Source of the DNA: an uncultured Rhodobacterales bacterium
GTDB taxonomy: Bacteria; Pseudomonadota; Alphaproteobacteria; Rhodobacterales; Rhodobacteraceae
NCBI GenBank assembly: GCA_903845215.1
Contig: CAIMWI010000006.1
Coordinates: 48,704-112,703 of the forward strand
DNA length: 64,000 nt
Direction of reading: 5' to 3'
This document shows positions 8,357-17,058 of the stretch, one piece after another (the stretch's first letter is position 1; each line of letters opens with the position of its first letter). A program made the translations under genes and the position numbers. Under the pieces are notes generated by a model. The model was not told where the DNA came from. It saw nothing but the letters and a program-made list of their open reading frames with translations, and searched no databases.

Positions 8357-9708
8357 ACGTTCAACAAAAGATGCTGACGCTCCCAAGGCGAGATGACTTG
8401 CAAGAACTCTTTGTATTCGTTGCGCTTGACCGAGTCATAAACCTTGCAAAAGTCCGCCCCCAAGACCTCTTTCAGGGCCGTGTCCGCATCCAACAGGTCA
8501 AGCGCATCGCCAAGATTTGACGGGATGTCGTTGCTATCGATATAGGCGTTGGCCTTGAATTCGGGGCGCGGTTCTTTCTTTTCCATCAGGCCCAGATAGC
8601 CGCAGGCCAAGGTGGCCGCGATGCCCAGATAGGGGTTGCAATCCATCCCGGGCAGGCGGTTTTCAATCCGCCGCGCCGCGGCCGAGGATATCGGCACCCG
8701 CAAGCCCGTGGTGCGGTTGTCATGGCCCCATTCCAGATTGATGGGGGCTGCAAAATCAGGGACATAGCGGCGATAGCTGTTCACATAGGGCGCCAAGACC
8801 GCAATCGCGCCGGTCAGGTGGTTTTGCAGACCGGCGATGAAGTGGTAAAAGCTTTCGGTCGCCTCGCCCTTTTTTTCGGAAAAGATGTTCTTGCCGCTGC
8901 GTGTATCGACGACCGAGGTGTGAATATGCATAGCACTGCCCGGTTCACCCGCAATCGGCTTGGCCATGAACGTGGCAAAGCAATCGTGGCGCAGGGCAGC
9001 TTCGCGGATCAGGCGCTTGAAGAAAAACACATCGTCGGCCAAGCGCACCGGATCGCCGTGTTCTAGGTTCAGCTCAATCTGGCCCGCGCCGCCTTCTTGC
9101 AAGATGCCATCAATTTCCAGCCCTTGGGCTTCGGCATAGTCATAAATATCGTCAATCACCTTGCCGTATTCATCCACCGCCGACAGCGAATAGGCCTGTT
9201 TGCCCGCAGCCCTGCGGCCCGATCGGCCCATGGGGGGTTCGACCGGCATATTGGGGTCAACATTGCGGGCGGTCAGGAAAAATTCCATTTCGGGGGCAAC
9301 GACCGGTGTCCAGCCTTGGTCGTTGTAAAGCTGCACGATTTTCTTAAGCACGTTGCGCGGGCTATAGGGAATGGGGTTGCCCTCTTGGTCCATCGCGTCA
9401 TGAATCACCTGCAGCGTCACATCCGCCGTCCAAGGCGCGGCTGTGGCGGTGGAGAAGTCGGGCACCATGAACATGTCAGGTTCGGTGAAAGCGTCAAACG
9501 GGTTATCGGCCCATTCGCCGGTGATGGTTTGCAAGAAGATAGAGTTTGGCAGGAAATAGTTGGTTTGCTTGGCAAACTTGGTGGCAGGCATCGCTTTGCC
9601 CCGCGCCACACCGGCGATGTCTCCGGTGACACATTCCACCTCGTCAACGCGACGAGAGCCTATGTATTCCTTGGCTGCCTCTGGCAGTTGGTCGGTCCAT
9701 TTGGACAT
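8353..9708 (-). CDS. puuA: Glutamine-synthetase-family ligase, gamma-glutamylputrescine synthetase-like (PuuA)
   Basis: A 451-residue member of the glutamine synthetase superfamily. It has the N-terminal beta-grasp part, the metal-binding EMEFFL segment, GAGQIELNLEHGDP, the MHIHTSV motif (the HxH-type metal/nucleotide site) and the arginine-rich NRTTGLRVP and RIENRLPG segments. Such proteins in oxidoreductase-linked operons ligate glutamate to putrescine or related amines with ATP. It is the third gene of a minus-strand set, 28 bp after the amidotransferase, and overlaps puuB. Glutamine synthetase itself is less likely because of the partner genes. Confidence 0.84.
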   Translation of the reverse strand: MSKWTDQLPEAAKEYIGSRRVDEVECVTGDIAGVARGKAMPATKFAKQTNYFLPNSIFLQTITGEWADNPFDAFTEPDMFMVPDFSTATAAPWTADVTLQVIHDAMDQEGNPIPYSPRNVLKKIVQLYNDQGWTPVVAPEMEFFLTARNVDPNMPVEPPMGRSGRRAAGKQAYSLSAVDEYGKVIDDIYDYAEAQGLEIDGILQEGGAGQIELNLEHGDPVRLADDVFFFKRLIREAALRHDCFATFMAKPIAGEPGSAMHIHTSVVDTRSGKNIFSEKKGEATESFYHFIAGLQNHLTGAIAVLAPYVNSYRRYVPDFAAPINLEWGHDNRTTGLRVPISSAAARRIENRLPGMDCNPYLGIAATLACGYLGLMEKKEPRPEFKANAYIDSNDIPSNLGDALDLLDADTALKEVLGADFCKVYDSVKRNEYKEFLQVISPWERQHLLLNV

Positions 9709-9736
9709 GGGTCACACATGAATAGGGGCTGGGGCG

Positions 9737-10420
9737 TTAGGCCCGTGCCATTTTAAAAAAGTCAGAAATCTGGTCTGCCATGACGCGGTCATCGATGGGC
9801 AGGGGCAGGCGGGCGCGGGCCGTGTCCATCAGATCATCGGGCACAAGGCCCTTGCCGCGCGTTTCCATCAAGCCGTTGACGAATTCGGGGCGAAATTCAG
9901 GGTGGGCTTGGACAGTGAAAGTGCGATCATCATACAAAAGGGCAGCATTGGCGCAAAAATCATTGCGCCCAATGACTTTCGCCGAAGGCGGCACCTGCGT
10001 CACCTGATCGCGGTGCCAAGCGTTCAGGCGCAGGGTCTTGCCGCCAAAGTCATAGTCCGTCGCCCCCACGGCCCAGCCGTTGGAATGTCGTTCGACTTTG
10101 CCACCCATGGCTTGGGCTACGATCTGATGGCCAAAGCAAATACCAACCAGGGGCACACGGGCAGCATAGGCCGCGCGGATAAAATTTTCCAGCGGCGCGA
10201 TCCAAGGGTGATCCTCATAAGCCCCGTGGCGTGATCCTGTGATCAGCCATCCATCGCAAGAATCGACGGACGCAGGGAAAACCCCGTCTACCACCCGAAA
10301 GGTTTCAAACGAAAAGCCCTTGCCCGCCAGAAGCCGCGCGAATAGGTCTGGGTAATCACCCAGATCGTCTTTAAGGGCGTCAGGGGCCATGCCCGTTTGC
10401 AGGATGCCGATTTTCATCAT
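9737..10420 (-). CDS. Class I glutamine amidotransferase (PuuD-like gamma-glutamyl hydrolase or GuaA-type domain)
   Basis: A 227-residue free-standing class I glutamine amidotransferase domain. The nucleophile is C95 in GICFGHQ, and the His-Glu pair is H173/E175 in AHPEF. Between two glutamine-synthetase-like genes and before a PuuB-like oxidase, it probably removes the gamma-glutamyl group at the end of the pathway, the job of PuuD in E. coli. By sequence pattern it looks nearer to GMP-synthase-type amidotransferase domains than to PuuD itself, so the functional call is by context. The two tandem ATGs (10420 and 10417) leave the exact start open. Confidence 0.78.
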   Translation of the reverse strand: MMKIGILQTGMAPDALKDDLGDYPDLFARLLAGKGFSFETFRVVDGVFPASVDSCDGWLITGSRHGAYEDHPWIAPLENFIRAAYAARVPLVGICFGHQIVAQAMGGKVERHSNGWAVGATDYDFGGKTLRLNAWHRDQVTQVPPSAKVIGRNDFCANAALLYDDRTFTVQAHPEFRPEFVNGLMETRGKGLVPDDLMDTARARLPLPIDDRVMADQISDFFKMARA

Positions 10421-10484
10421 GGTTCCAGTAAAGTTGAGTCAGCCTAACGCAGCGTCTGGGGGGGTGGTCAAGAGCAAAGGCATT

Positions 10485-11825
10485 TTAGACAGTGTCAAGG
10501 TAAAGCTCGATCTTTTCAGATTCCGACAATTCGCCCAGATAATGCAGTTCCTGCCGTTTGGTCGAGATCAGGTTCTTGATCAATTCTGGATGCAAGAAGC
10601 GCGGCACGATGGTGCTTTGCTCTAACGCGTCGATGGCGGTTTCCCAATCTTCGGCGATCTGGGGCAATCCATCGACGGCATAGGCGTTGCCCACGATCGG
10701 GCTTGGCGGTTCCATTTCGTTCTCGATCCCGTCTAGGGCGGCCCCCAAGATGGCGGCCAGCATCAGATAGGGGTTTACATCCCCGCCCGCCACGCGGTGT
10801 TCAATCCGCCGCGCGCCGGGGTTTCCGGCCGGAATGCGGATGGCGGCGGTGCGGTTTTCATAGCCCCAACAAACGGCGGTGGGGGCGTGTTTGCCGGGGA
10901 TCAGGCGTTCGTAGCTGTTTTGATGCGGCGCAAAGATCAGGGTGCTGTCGCGCATGGCATTCATGCAGCCCGCCACGGCTTGCTTCAACAGGGCCGTGCC
11001 TTTGGGCCCGCCACTGTCAAACACATTGCGCCCCGCCTCATCCAGCAAGCTGAAATGGGTGTGCAGGCCCGAGCCGGAGTATTCGGGATAGGGTTTGGCC
11101 ATAAAACTGGCGGCAAAGCCATGTCGCCGCGCTAAGCCTTTCACCAGCATCTTGAACAGCCAAGCATCATCAGCGGCGCGCAAAGCATCGTCGCAATGCA
11201 TCAGATTGACCTCGAACTGCCCAAGCCCGGTTTCCGAGGTTGAGGTGTCGGCCGGAATATCCATCGCCTCGCAGGCATCGTAAAGGTCGGTGAAGAAGGT
11301 GTCGAACACATCCAAAGCGCGGATAGACAGCGTTTCGGCCGCCTTGCGCCGCTTGCCCGAACGGGGCGAGGGCGGCACTTGCAAGGTTTTGCCAGAATCG
11401 TCGATCAGGAAAAACTCAAGCTCGATGGCGCAAACCGGCGTCAGTCCGCGCGCCTTAAAGCGTTGGACCACTTGCGCGAGGGCATGGCGCGGATCGCCCT
11501 CGTAAGGGGTGCCGTTTTCACGAAACATCCAGATCGGCAGCAGGGCGGTGGGGGCTTCTAGCCAAGGCATCGGCATAAAACCGCGTTCCGTGGGTTTCAG
11601 GATACCGTCTTGGTCGCCCTGTTCAAAAACCAAAGGGCTGTCGTCGATATCTTCGCCCCAGATATCAAGGTTCAGAACCGAAAAGGGAAAACGCGTTCCG
11701 TCCTTTACGATCTTATCTGCAAAGCGCGCAGGAACCCGTTTGCCCCGCGCCTGCCCGTTCAAATCTGCCGCGGCCACGCGAATGGTCCGGACATCCGGGT
11801 GTTTTCTTAACCAGTCTTTCATCAT
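10485..11825 (-). CDS. Second glutamine-synthetase-family ligase of the polyamine cluster
   Basis: A 446-residue protein from ATG 11825, with the same fold as the PuuA-like protein downstream: CAIELEFFLI metal site, GLGQFEVNLMHCDD, LHTHFSLLD (HxH site), and NRTAAIRIP/RIEHRVAG. Sequence differs enough that it should act on a different amine. It is the first gene of the minus-strand cluster, and a palindrome overlapping a likely promoter lies 110-140 bp upstream. A GTG ten codons earlier (11855) would extend the N-terminus with unlikely residues and has no ribosome-binding site. Having two ligases in one operon suggests two substrates, such as putrescine and a longer polyamine or an amino acid amine. 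Confidence 0.82.
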   Translation of the reverse strand: MMKDWLRKHPDVRTIRVAAADLNGQARGKRVPARFADKIVKDGTRFPFSVLNLDIWGEDIDDSPLVFEQGDQDGILKPTERGFMPMPWLEAPTALLPIWMFRENGTPYEGDPRHALAQVVQRFKARGLTPVCAIELEFFLIDDSGKTLQVPPSPRSGKRRKAAETLSIRALDVFDTFFTDLYDACEAMDIPADTSTSETGLGQFEVNLMHCDDALRAADDAWLFKMLVKGLARRHGFAASFMAKPYPEYSGSGLHTHFSLLDEAGRNVFDSGGPKGTALLKQAVAGCMNAMRDSTLIFAPHQNSYERLIPGKHAPTAVCWGYENRTAAIRIPAGNPGARRIEHRVAGGDVNPYLMLAAILGAALDGIENEMEPPSPIVGNAYAVDGLPQIAEDWETAIDALEQSTIVPRFLHPELIKNLISTKRQELHYLGELSESEKIELYLDTV

Positions 11826-11934
11826 AGCACATCGGAAGGGCCAACCCCCGCCCACACATGACGCAAAGCGCGCCCAGCAAGCAGGTTAGATCATGCCCTT
11901 GATCCATCCCTTGTTTCTGATCCCGGCAGTGGTC

Positions 11935-11964
11935 GGTATAACCGCCGCGCAATTTGATCAAATT
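11935..11964 (-). promoter_or_regulatory. Probable promoter and operator of the puu-like cluster
   Basis: A 14-base perfect palindrome, AATTTGATCAAATT, occupies 11951-11964. On the minus strand its centre gives a -35-like TTTGAT (11962-11957), then 16 bases, then a -10-like TATACC (11940-11935). Transcription would begin near 11928, leaving about a 100-base leader before the first ligase gene. A regulator bound to the palindrome would cover the -35. I do not recognise the protein that binds it. Confidence 0.5.
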
Positions 11965-12055
11965 TGACGATAGGTGTAAAAGGGCTTTTGGGCAAGGCAA
12001 ATCGCATCGTGGCGGCCAGTGCGGTGTTTTTTGCACGAACAATCACGATTTAGGG

Positions 12056-12103
12056 GCGCGCGATTTTTCTGCGAAAAATCAGATCGCGCGCGGGAAAAAT
12101 CAG
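12056..12103. repeat. Nested inverted and direct repeats after the PhnD-like gene
   Basis: GCGCGCGAT (12056-12064) pairs with ATCGCGCGC (12083-12091), and inside it GATTTTTC (12062-12069) pairs with GAAAAATC (12073-12080), so two hairpins compete for the same bases. GAAAAATCAG is directly repeated at 12073 and 12094; the second copy runs over the stop codon of the PhnD-like gene. It can act as the 3' hairpin of that minus-strand gene, though there is no T-tract. The rest of the 274-bp gap (11826-12099) holds the promoter region described separately and nothing else I can identify. Confidence 0.5.
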
Positions 12104-12876
12104 TCTTCAGCCAGCATACCAAGATGAAAAGGCGTGGGTGGGGTCGGCACCGCCAGATAGGCTTCGGGAACAATTTTGACCATGCCGCGCAGGCACAGCG
12201 CGGATTTGTCTGCCACGGACAGGTCGGCAATGGCCGCAGCGATTACGTCAAACATCAGGGCGGCATTGGCCCCCAAGGCGCTGATATAGGGCAGTCCTGG
12301 TGTCGGGTCGGTAACACCCACCTCTTGCAACTGTGCTGCGAAAGGTTCGTGGCGCTGGATCATTTGCCAAGTGATGGCATCTAATGCCGCAATCTCGGCG
12401 CGGCCTTCGGCCACGGCGCGGGCTGATAGAAGGTGCCCGCCGGTGCGCAAAGTGGGGCGCAGCTTTAGGCCATGCGCTTGGGCAAAGTTTTGTGGGGCAG
12501 CCCAACCGGATTGTGAGAGATCCTCGTTAAAGGCCAAGCCTGCGCCGTCAAATTGCATCACATCGTGGCGTCCATCCCTTTTGGCCGCGACAAAAACCGA
12601 TCGATAATAACCAGGTGCGCAGCCTTGAACGCCAAAGTCGGGCGTGCCGATCAGCGCCACTTTGCCGTGCAACTTGGCGCGGTAAGGAAAGCCGCAGGTT
12701 TGCGACAAAACCAAATCGGGCGCACCCCAAGCGGGCCAATAGGCACCCGGGCCACGCGTCAAAGTGTCAGGCGCGGCGACCCCTGCGGCGCGCAAACCAT
12801 CGCGGATTCGCGCCCAAAGCCTGTCATTGCAGGGCTGCACCTCGACCCTGTCATACATACCGAGTGCAGCGATCAT
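12100..12876 (-). CDS. PhnD-like substrate-binding protein without signal peptide
   Basis: A 258-residue protein of the phosphate/phosphite/phosphonate-binding PhnD family; DLVLSQTCGFPYR and the later GGHLLSARAVAEGRAEIAALD are characteristic. Unlike a transport receptor it begins directly with MIAALGMYDR, with no signal peptide, and no ABC permease or ATPase is adjacent. It may therefore be cytoplasmic, or an orphan sensor. The start ATG 12876 overlaps the stop of the TerB-like gene in an ATGA, so the two are translationally coupled. Ligand unknown. Confidence 0.72.
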   Translation of the reverse strand: MIAALGMYDRVEVQPCNDRLWARIRDGLRAAGVAAPDTLTRGPGAYWPAWGAPDLVLSQTCGFPYRAKLHGKVALIGTPDFGVQGCAPGYYRSVFVAAKRDGRHDVMQFDGAGLAFNEDLSQSGWAAPQNFAQAHGLKLRPTLRTGGHLLSARAVAEGRAEIAALDAITWQMIQRHEPFAAQLQEVGVTDPTPGLPYISALGANAALMFDVIAAAIADLSVADKSALCLRGMVKIVPEAYLAVPTPPTPFHLGMLAED

Positions 12877-13304
12877 GCCTTGCTCGCTCTTTGTCGTGCC
12901 AGCGCCGAGTCGACATCGCTTAATCCCAATAGGCCTGAGACCAATCGCAGCAGGCGGTCTTCATCGGCATCACGCTCACCATCGGCCAAAGCCACGGACC
13001 AAAGCGCCTCGACCAAGGCAGCGCGGTTTTCCAAGGGCACGGCCTCTTTCAACGCGCGGGTAAAGCGCACCGTATCGGGGGCGAGCGTTTCTGCCGTTTC
13101 CGCCTCGACCCGCAAAGAGTGAGCCTCGGGCGCAGTTAACCCATACCGGCTTTGCAAAATCCGCTCTATTCTGGCGAGTTCGGGGGCAGAGGCGAAGCCA
13201 TCCGCCCTTGCGATACGCACCAACAAGGCCCCAAGTGCTAGCCGTTCTTCGGGAACAGGCAGGCGGCTTGGCGCGGGGCCGAAGAGAAGGTCTAAAAAAC
13301 GCAT
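12873..13304 (-). CDS. TerB-family protein
   Basis: A 143-residue, wholly helical protein of the TerB/DjlA-like family: acidic and hydrophobic helices with LLVRIARADGFASAPELARIERIL and LWSVALADGERDADEDRLL, the two repeats that carry the metal-binding acidic residues in TerB. The molecular role of such single-domain TerB proteins is unknown; in larger operons they accompany TerC-type membrane proteins. A terC gene lies about 1 kb away, but on the other strand. It is upstream of and overlaps the PhnD-like gene. The start ATG 13304 gives the usual family N-terminus. Confidence 0.78.
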   Translation of the reverse strand: MRFLDLLFGPAPSRLPVPEERLALGALLVRIARADGFASAPELARIERILQSRYGLTAPEAHSLRVEAETAETLAPDTVRFTRALKEAVPLENRAALVEALWSVALADGERDADEDRLLRLVSGLLGLSDVDSALARQRASKA

Positions 13305-13342
13305 AACGTCACCATAGTTTTAATGCGCCAAACGGCCATTGC

Positions 13343-14125
13343 CTATCGGCGGTGGGCTTCGAAAATGGCCAAAAGGCGGGCTGCTTCTTCGTTCATGCCA
13401 TAGGGCGGATTGATCACAAACATTCCCGAGCCGGCCATGCGGTGGCCTTCCCTTATGGGGGGAAACCGAACTTCAGATCGCAACGCATCGGGAAAATCGC
13501 GCGTTAAGGCCGCCAGCATTTGAACATGGGGCACATCCAATAAAATCGGATACCAAAGCGCAACAATCCCCACGTTCCAGCGTTTGATGACCTTGCCGAT
13601 GATTCCCGGCAAACGGTCGTAGTCGGCCTTTACCTCGTAAGACGGGTCAATCAGCATCATTCCACGCCTTGGTGTGGGTGGTGACAGCGCAATGGCGGCC
13701 TCTAGCCCGTCAACCTGCGCGATATGGGCCCCCCAAGGGGCAAGGTTGGTTTCCAAAGCGCGCACCTCGGCTGGGTGCAGCTCGCACAAATGCAACACAT
13801 CGCCCGCACGCAGCGAGGCCGCGGCGATCAGCGGCGATCCGGGATAGGACTGCGGCCCGTGGATCGCGCGCACTTGGGTCAGCAGGCGGCGATAGGGATG
13901 ATCGGGCGGCAACCAACTCTCGGCCCGGGCAATGCCGGCCGCAGCCTCGCCCGTCTTGTCAGACTCGGCACCGCCTAAATCATAAAGCCCACGACCGGCA
14001 TGTGTTTCGATGTAGGATAGCGGTTTATCCTTGGCCGTAAGATAAGCCAGCGCCCAAGCCAAAAGCGCGTGCTTGTGGACATCGGCCAGATTTCCGGCGT
14101 GATAGGCATGTTGATACGACAGCAT
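13343..14125 (-). CDS. rlmJ: 23S rRNA (adenine-2030-N6)-methyltransferase RlmJ
   Basis: A 260-residue SAM-dependent methyltransferase. The N-terminal MLSYQHAYHAGNLADVHKH is diagnostic of RlmJ, as are ETHAGRGLYDL and the active-site DPSYE, a variant of the usual DPPYE, followed by GMFVINPPYGM. It methylates A2030 in 23S rRNA. I start at ATG 14125; the open frame extends 30 codons upstream but that part is not conserved in character. It is divergent from terC with about 100 bp between them, and 38 bp before the TerB-like gene on the same strand. Confidence 0.9.
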   Translation of the reverse strand: MLSYQHAYHAGNLADVHKHALLAWALAYLTAKDKPLSYIETHAGRGLYDLGGAESDKTGEAAAGIARAESWLPPDHPYRRLLTQVRAIHGPQSYPGSPLIAAASLRAGDVLHLCELHPAEVRALETNLAPWGAHIAQVDGLEAAIALSPPTPRRGMMLIDPSYEVKADYDRLPGIIGKVIKRWNVGIVALWYPILLDVPHVQMLAALTRDFPDALRSEVRFPPIREGHRMAGSGMFVINPPYGMNEEAARLLAIFEAHRR

Positions 14126-14224
14126 GCTGCGGCTTACTGCGACTTCCTGAAGCAAACAAGCTGTCTCTTGTTGAAAACAACGTGCCGACAGCTTACCTAA
14201 TGGCGGAAAAACCAAGGAGCGCGC

Positions 14225-14884
14225 ATGTTAGAAATATTTACACCCGAAGGGTTTACCGCCCTGTTGGCCGTTATCGGCATCGATCTGGTGCTGGCCGGTG
14301 ACAATGCCATCGTGATCGGCCTTGCCGCTGCGGGGCTTCCCAAAGAGCAGCGCGGCAAGGCCATTCTGGTCGGCATCATTGCCGCCACCTTGTTGCGTAT
14401 TGTCTTCGCCGGCCTGACCACACAGCTTTTGCAGATCGTCGGTCTCTTGCTGGCAGGGGGCGTGTTGCTGTTGTGGGTCTGCTGGAAGATGTGGCGCGAG
14501 CTGCAAAGCGGCCATGGCGACGCCGAACGCAGCGATGAGGCATTGACCGGGCAGGACCTGAACAAGGACGGCACGGTTGCGGGCGGCGGGCCGGTCAAGA
14601 CCTTCCGGCAGGCCGCGACGCAGATCGTGGTGGCCGACGTCTCGATGAGCCTTGACAACGTGTTGGCCGTGGCCGGTGCGGCCAAAGACCACCCCACGGT
14701 GCTGGTGATCGGGCTGATCCTGTCGATCGCGTTGATGGGTCTGGCCGCGACCTTCGTGGCGCGCCTGCTGAACAAGCACCGCTGGATCGCCTATCTGGGT
14801 CTGGTGATCATCCTTTATGTCGCGCTGAAGATGATGTGGGAAGGCTGGCACGAGGTGCAGCCGATTGTGATGGGGATGATGTAA
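14225..14884 (+). CDS. TerC-family integral membrane protein (probable Mn2+ exporter, YjbE-like)
   Basis: A 219-residue membrane protein with about six helices. The two family signatures are present: IDLVLAGDNAIVIGLA in the first helix and VVADVSMSLDNVLAVAGAA in the second half, whose acidic residues bind the metal in the family. TerC/Alx-type proteins export manganese, so that is the likely role. The cytoplasmic loop between helices 3 and 4 contains DLNKDGTV (residues 111-118), which looks like the first two thirds of an EF-hand loop but lacks the final Glu. AAGGAG lies before ATG 14225. I looked for a yybP-ykoY manganese riboswitch in the 99-bp leader and saw none. Confidence 0.85.
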   Translation: MLEIFTPEGFTALLAVIGIDLVLAGDNAIVIGLAAAGLPKEQRGKAILVGIIAATLLRIVFAGLTTQLLQIVGLLLAGGVLLLWVCWKMWRELQSGHGDAERSDEALTGQDLNKDGTVAGGGPVKTFRQAATQIVVADVSMSLDNVLAVAGAAKDHPTVLVIGLILSIALMGLAATFVARLLNKHRWIAYLGLVIILYVALKMMWEGWHEVQPIVMGMM

Positions 14885-14890
14885 CCTTGG

Positions 14891-14918
14891 CCGGGCGGGT
14901 CTTGAGGAGCCCGCCCGG
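14891..14918. terminator. Hairpin after terC
   Basis: CCGGGCGGG (14891-14899) pairs with CCCGCCCGG (14910-14918) around a 10-base loop, seven bases after the terC stop. There is only a weak T tract (GCTTGCTTT). It could serve terC and, read the other way, the convergent pyrG. Confidence 0.65.
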
Positions 14919-15274
14919 GCTTGCTTTGCAAGGGATTGCACACCTGCAATGGGGGTAATGGGTTGGTTGGGGTTTGGGGGCTTGTGGTCAGGGCTTGTCA
15001 AGGCAGGTTCGTAAAATCATGCACCCCACAAGACTGCGGCGTGACGTCCTTATGGCTGCAAATCAAGCTCCGCCCAACTTTAGCGCCGGTCTTTTAGGTT
15101 GAAGAATTGCGGGAATGTGAGAGGGCGGTTCACATCTCAAACCATGTTAACTCTGAACTGTAGATGTCTGAAAACAAGTTGCATGAGCGTGTGAACTTTT
15201 ATTTTTGAGAGTAAACAAGATACAATCAACCCAATTCCTGTCTAAAGCATCAAGTTTCAAGTTGAGAATAATCC
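14919..15274. other. Non-coding gap between terC and pyrG
   Basis: I see no gene here. The left part has a small hairpin (ATTGCA 14935-14940 with TGCAAT 14945-14950) and a G/T-rich stretch. The right part, about 15121-15270, is clearly more AT-rich than the rest of the window and contains a 7-base inverted repeat (GTTCACA 15128-15134, TGTGAAC 15190-15196). It is the 3' flank of pyrG. Confidence 0.5.
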
Positions 15275-16918
15275 CTAAACCAACCGCTCCTGCTCCATCG
15301 CCGCCCGCACAAAATCTGCAAACAGCGGGTGGGGGGCGAAGGGTTTGCTTTTCAACTCTGGATGGAACTGCACGCCGATGAACCAAGGGTGGTTTTTGAC
15401 CTCGACGATCTCGGGCAACTTTCCGTCTGGGCTCATCCCCGAAAAGATCAACCCGCAAGCTTCCAACTTGTCGCGGTAGCGGATGTCGACCTCGTATCTG
15501 TGGCGGTGGCGTTCTTCGATGGTGGTTGTGCCGTAAACCTGCGCCACCTTTGATCCCTCTTTCAGCACCGCCGTGTAAGCCCCCAGCCGCATCGTGCCGC
15601 CTTTGGCGTCGGTGGTTTTGCGCGTGACGGTGTGGTTGCCCTGCACCCATTCTTTCAGGTGGTAAACCACCGGCGTAAAACGCTTTTCGCCAGATTCTTG
15701 GTCAAATTCTTCTGACCCTGCATTGCCCATGCCACCCAAATGGCGGGCACTTTCGATCACGGCCATTTGCATGCCCAGACAGATGCCCAAATAGGGGATT
15801 TTCTTTTCGCGGGCGAATTGCGCCGCTTTTATCTTACCTTCGGTGCCCCGCTCGCCAAAACCACCCGGTACCAGAATGGCGTGAAAGTTTTCCAGATAGG
15901 GGGCGGGGTCTTCGCGTTCAAAGATTTCAGCGTCGATCCATTCAGCCTTCACCTTGGTGCGATTGGCCATGCCACCATGGGTCAGTGCCTCGGCGATGGA
16001 TTTATAGGCGTCTTCCAATTGGGTGTATTTGCCCACAATCGCCACGCGCACGACGCCTTCGGGGTGGGTCAAGCGGTCCATCACATCTTCCCAGCGGGCC
16101 AAATTGGGCTTGGGCGCGGGCGAGATGCCAAAGGCATCCAGCACGGCCTGATCCAGCCCCGCGCGGTGATAGGCGAGAGGGGCCTCGTAGATGGTTTTCA
16201 GATCGTAGGCTGGCACGACCGACTCTTTGCGCACATTGCAAAAGAGCGCGATCTTTTCAATCTCGCGCTCGGGGATCGGGTGCTCTGAACGGCAAACCAG
16301 CACATCAGGCGCAAGGCCGATGCTTTGCAATTCCTTGACCGAATGCTGGGTGGGTTTGGTTTTCAGCTCTCCCGACGCCGCCAGATAGGGCAGGAGTGTC
16401 AGGTGCATCAGAATAGATTGGCCGCGCGGGCGTTCGTGGATGAACTGGCGGATCGATTCAAAGAAGGGCAGGCCCTCGATATCACCCACCGTGCCGCCAA
16501 TTTCACACAGCATGAAATCGACCTCATCCTGCCCGATGCGTAGGAAATCTTTGATCTCGTTGGTGACATGGGGGATGACTTGGATCGTCTTGCCCAAATA
16601 ATCGCCGCGACGTTCCTTTTCCAGCACGTTGGAATAAATCCGCCCAGATGAGATGCTGTCGGTTTGGCGCGCATGCACGCCGGTAAAGCGTTCGTAATGG
16701 CCCAAATCCAGATCGGTTTCGGCACCATCGTCTGTGACAAACACTTCGCCATGTTCAAAGGGCGACATCGTGCCGGGGTCAACGTTCAGATAGGGATCAA
16801 GTTTGCGCAACCGCACTGTATAGCCCCGCGCTTGCAGCAAAGCCCCAAGCGCTGCCGAGGCCAAGCCCTTGCCCAGCGAGGACACAACGCCGCCCGTGAT
16901 GAAGATATAGCGTGCCAT
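15275..16918 (-). CDS. pyrG: CTP synthase
   Basis: A 547-residue enzyme that makes CTP from UTP, ATP and glutamine. The N-terminal amidoligase domain starts [18 protein letters not shown] (P-loop), and the C-terminal class I glutaminase domain has the nucleophile in YLGICLGMQ and the catalytic His-Glu in VQFHPE. Full length. I start at ATG 16918 because that gives the invariant MARYIF start; the frame runs 17 codons further but is not conserved. It follows secG by 140 bp on the same strand, an arrangement common in Rhodobacterales. Confidence 0.97.
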   Translation of the reverse strand: MARYIFITGGVVSSLGKGLASAALGALLQARGYTVRLRKLDPYLNVDPGTMSPFEHGEVFVTDDGAETDLDLGHYERFTGVHARQTDSISSGRIYSNVLEKERRGDYLGKTIQVIPHVTNEIKDFLRIGQDEVDFMLCEIGGTVGDIEGLPFFESIRQFIHERPRGQSILMHLTLLPYLAASGELKTKPTQHSVKELQSIGLAPDVLVCRSEHPIPEREIEKIALFCNVRKESVVPAYDLKTIYEAPLAYHRAGLDQAVLDAFGISPAPKPNLARWEDVMDRLTHPEGVVRVAIVGKYTQLEDAYKSIAEALTHGGMANRTKVKAEWIDAEIFEREDPAPYLENFHAILVPGGFGERGTEGKIKAAQFAREKKIPYLGICLGMQMAVIESARHLGGMGNAGSEEFDQESGEKRFTPVVYHLKEWVQGNHTVTRKTTDAKGGTMRLGAYTAVLKEGSKVAQVYGTTTIEERHRHRYEVDIRYRDKLEACGLIFSGMSPDGKLPEIVEVKNHPWFIGVQFHPELKSKPFAPHPLFADFVRAAMEQERLV

Positions 16919-17058
16919 TTGGGTCCCCGTGTTCATAGGCGATTCGGTCAGGCGGAATCGCATCACCACGGGGTTTGATGCTTAAGGCAAGTTCTGCCAA
17001 TACGCAACCAGACCGCTAGATGCTGTCGCTTTGTCCGTCAAACGATCAAAAGCTGGTA

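Noticed and set aside
14126..14224. A yybP-ykoY manganese riboswitch before terC
   Set aside because: The 99-base leader lacks the conserved loops I know for that RNA.
14228..15001. A 257-residue frame on the minus strand opposite terC
   Set aside because: It mirrors the TerC coding strand; the TerC signatures are on the plus strand and the antisense protein has no family features.
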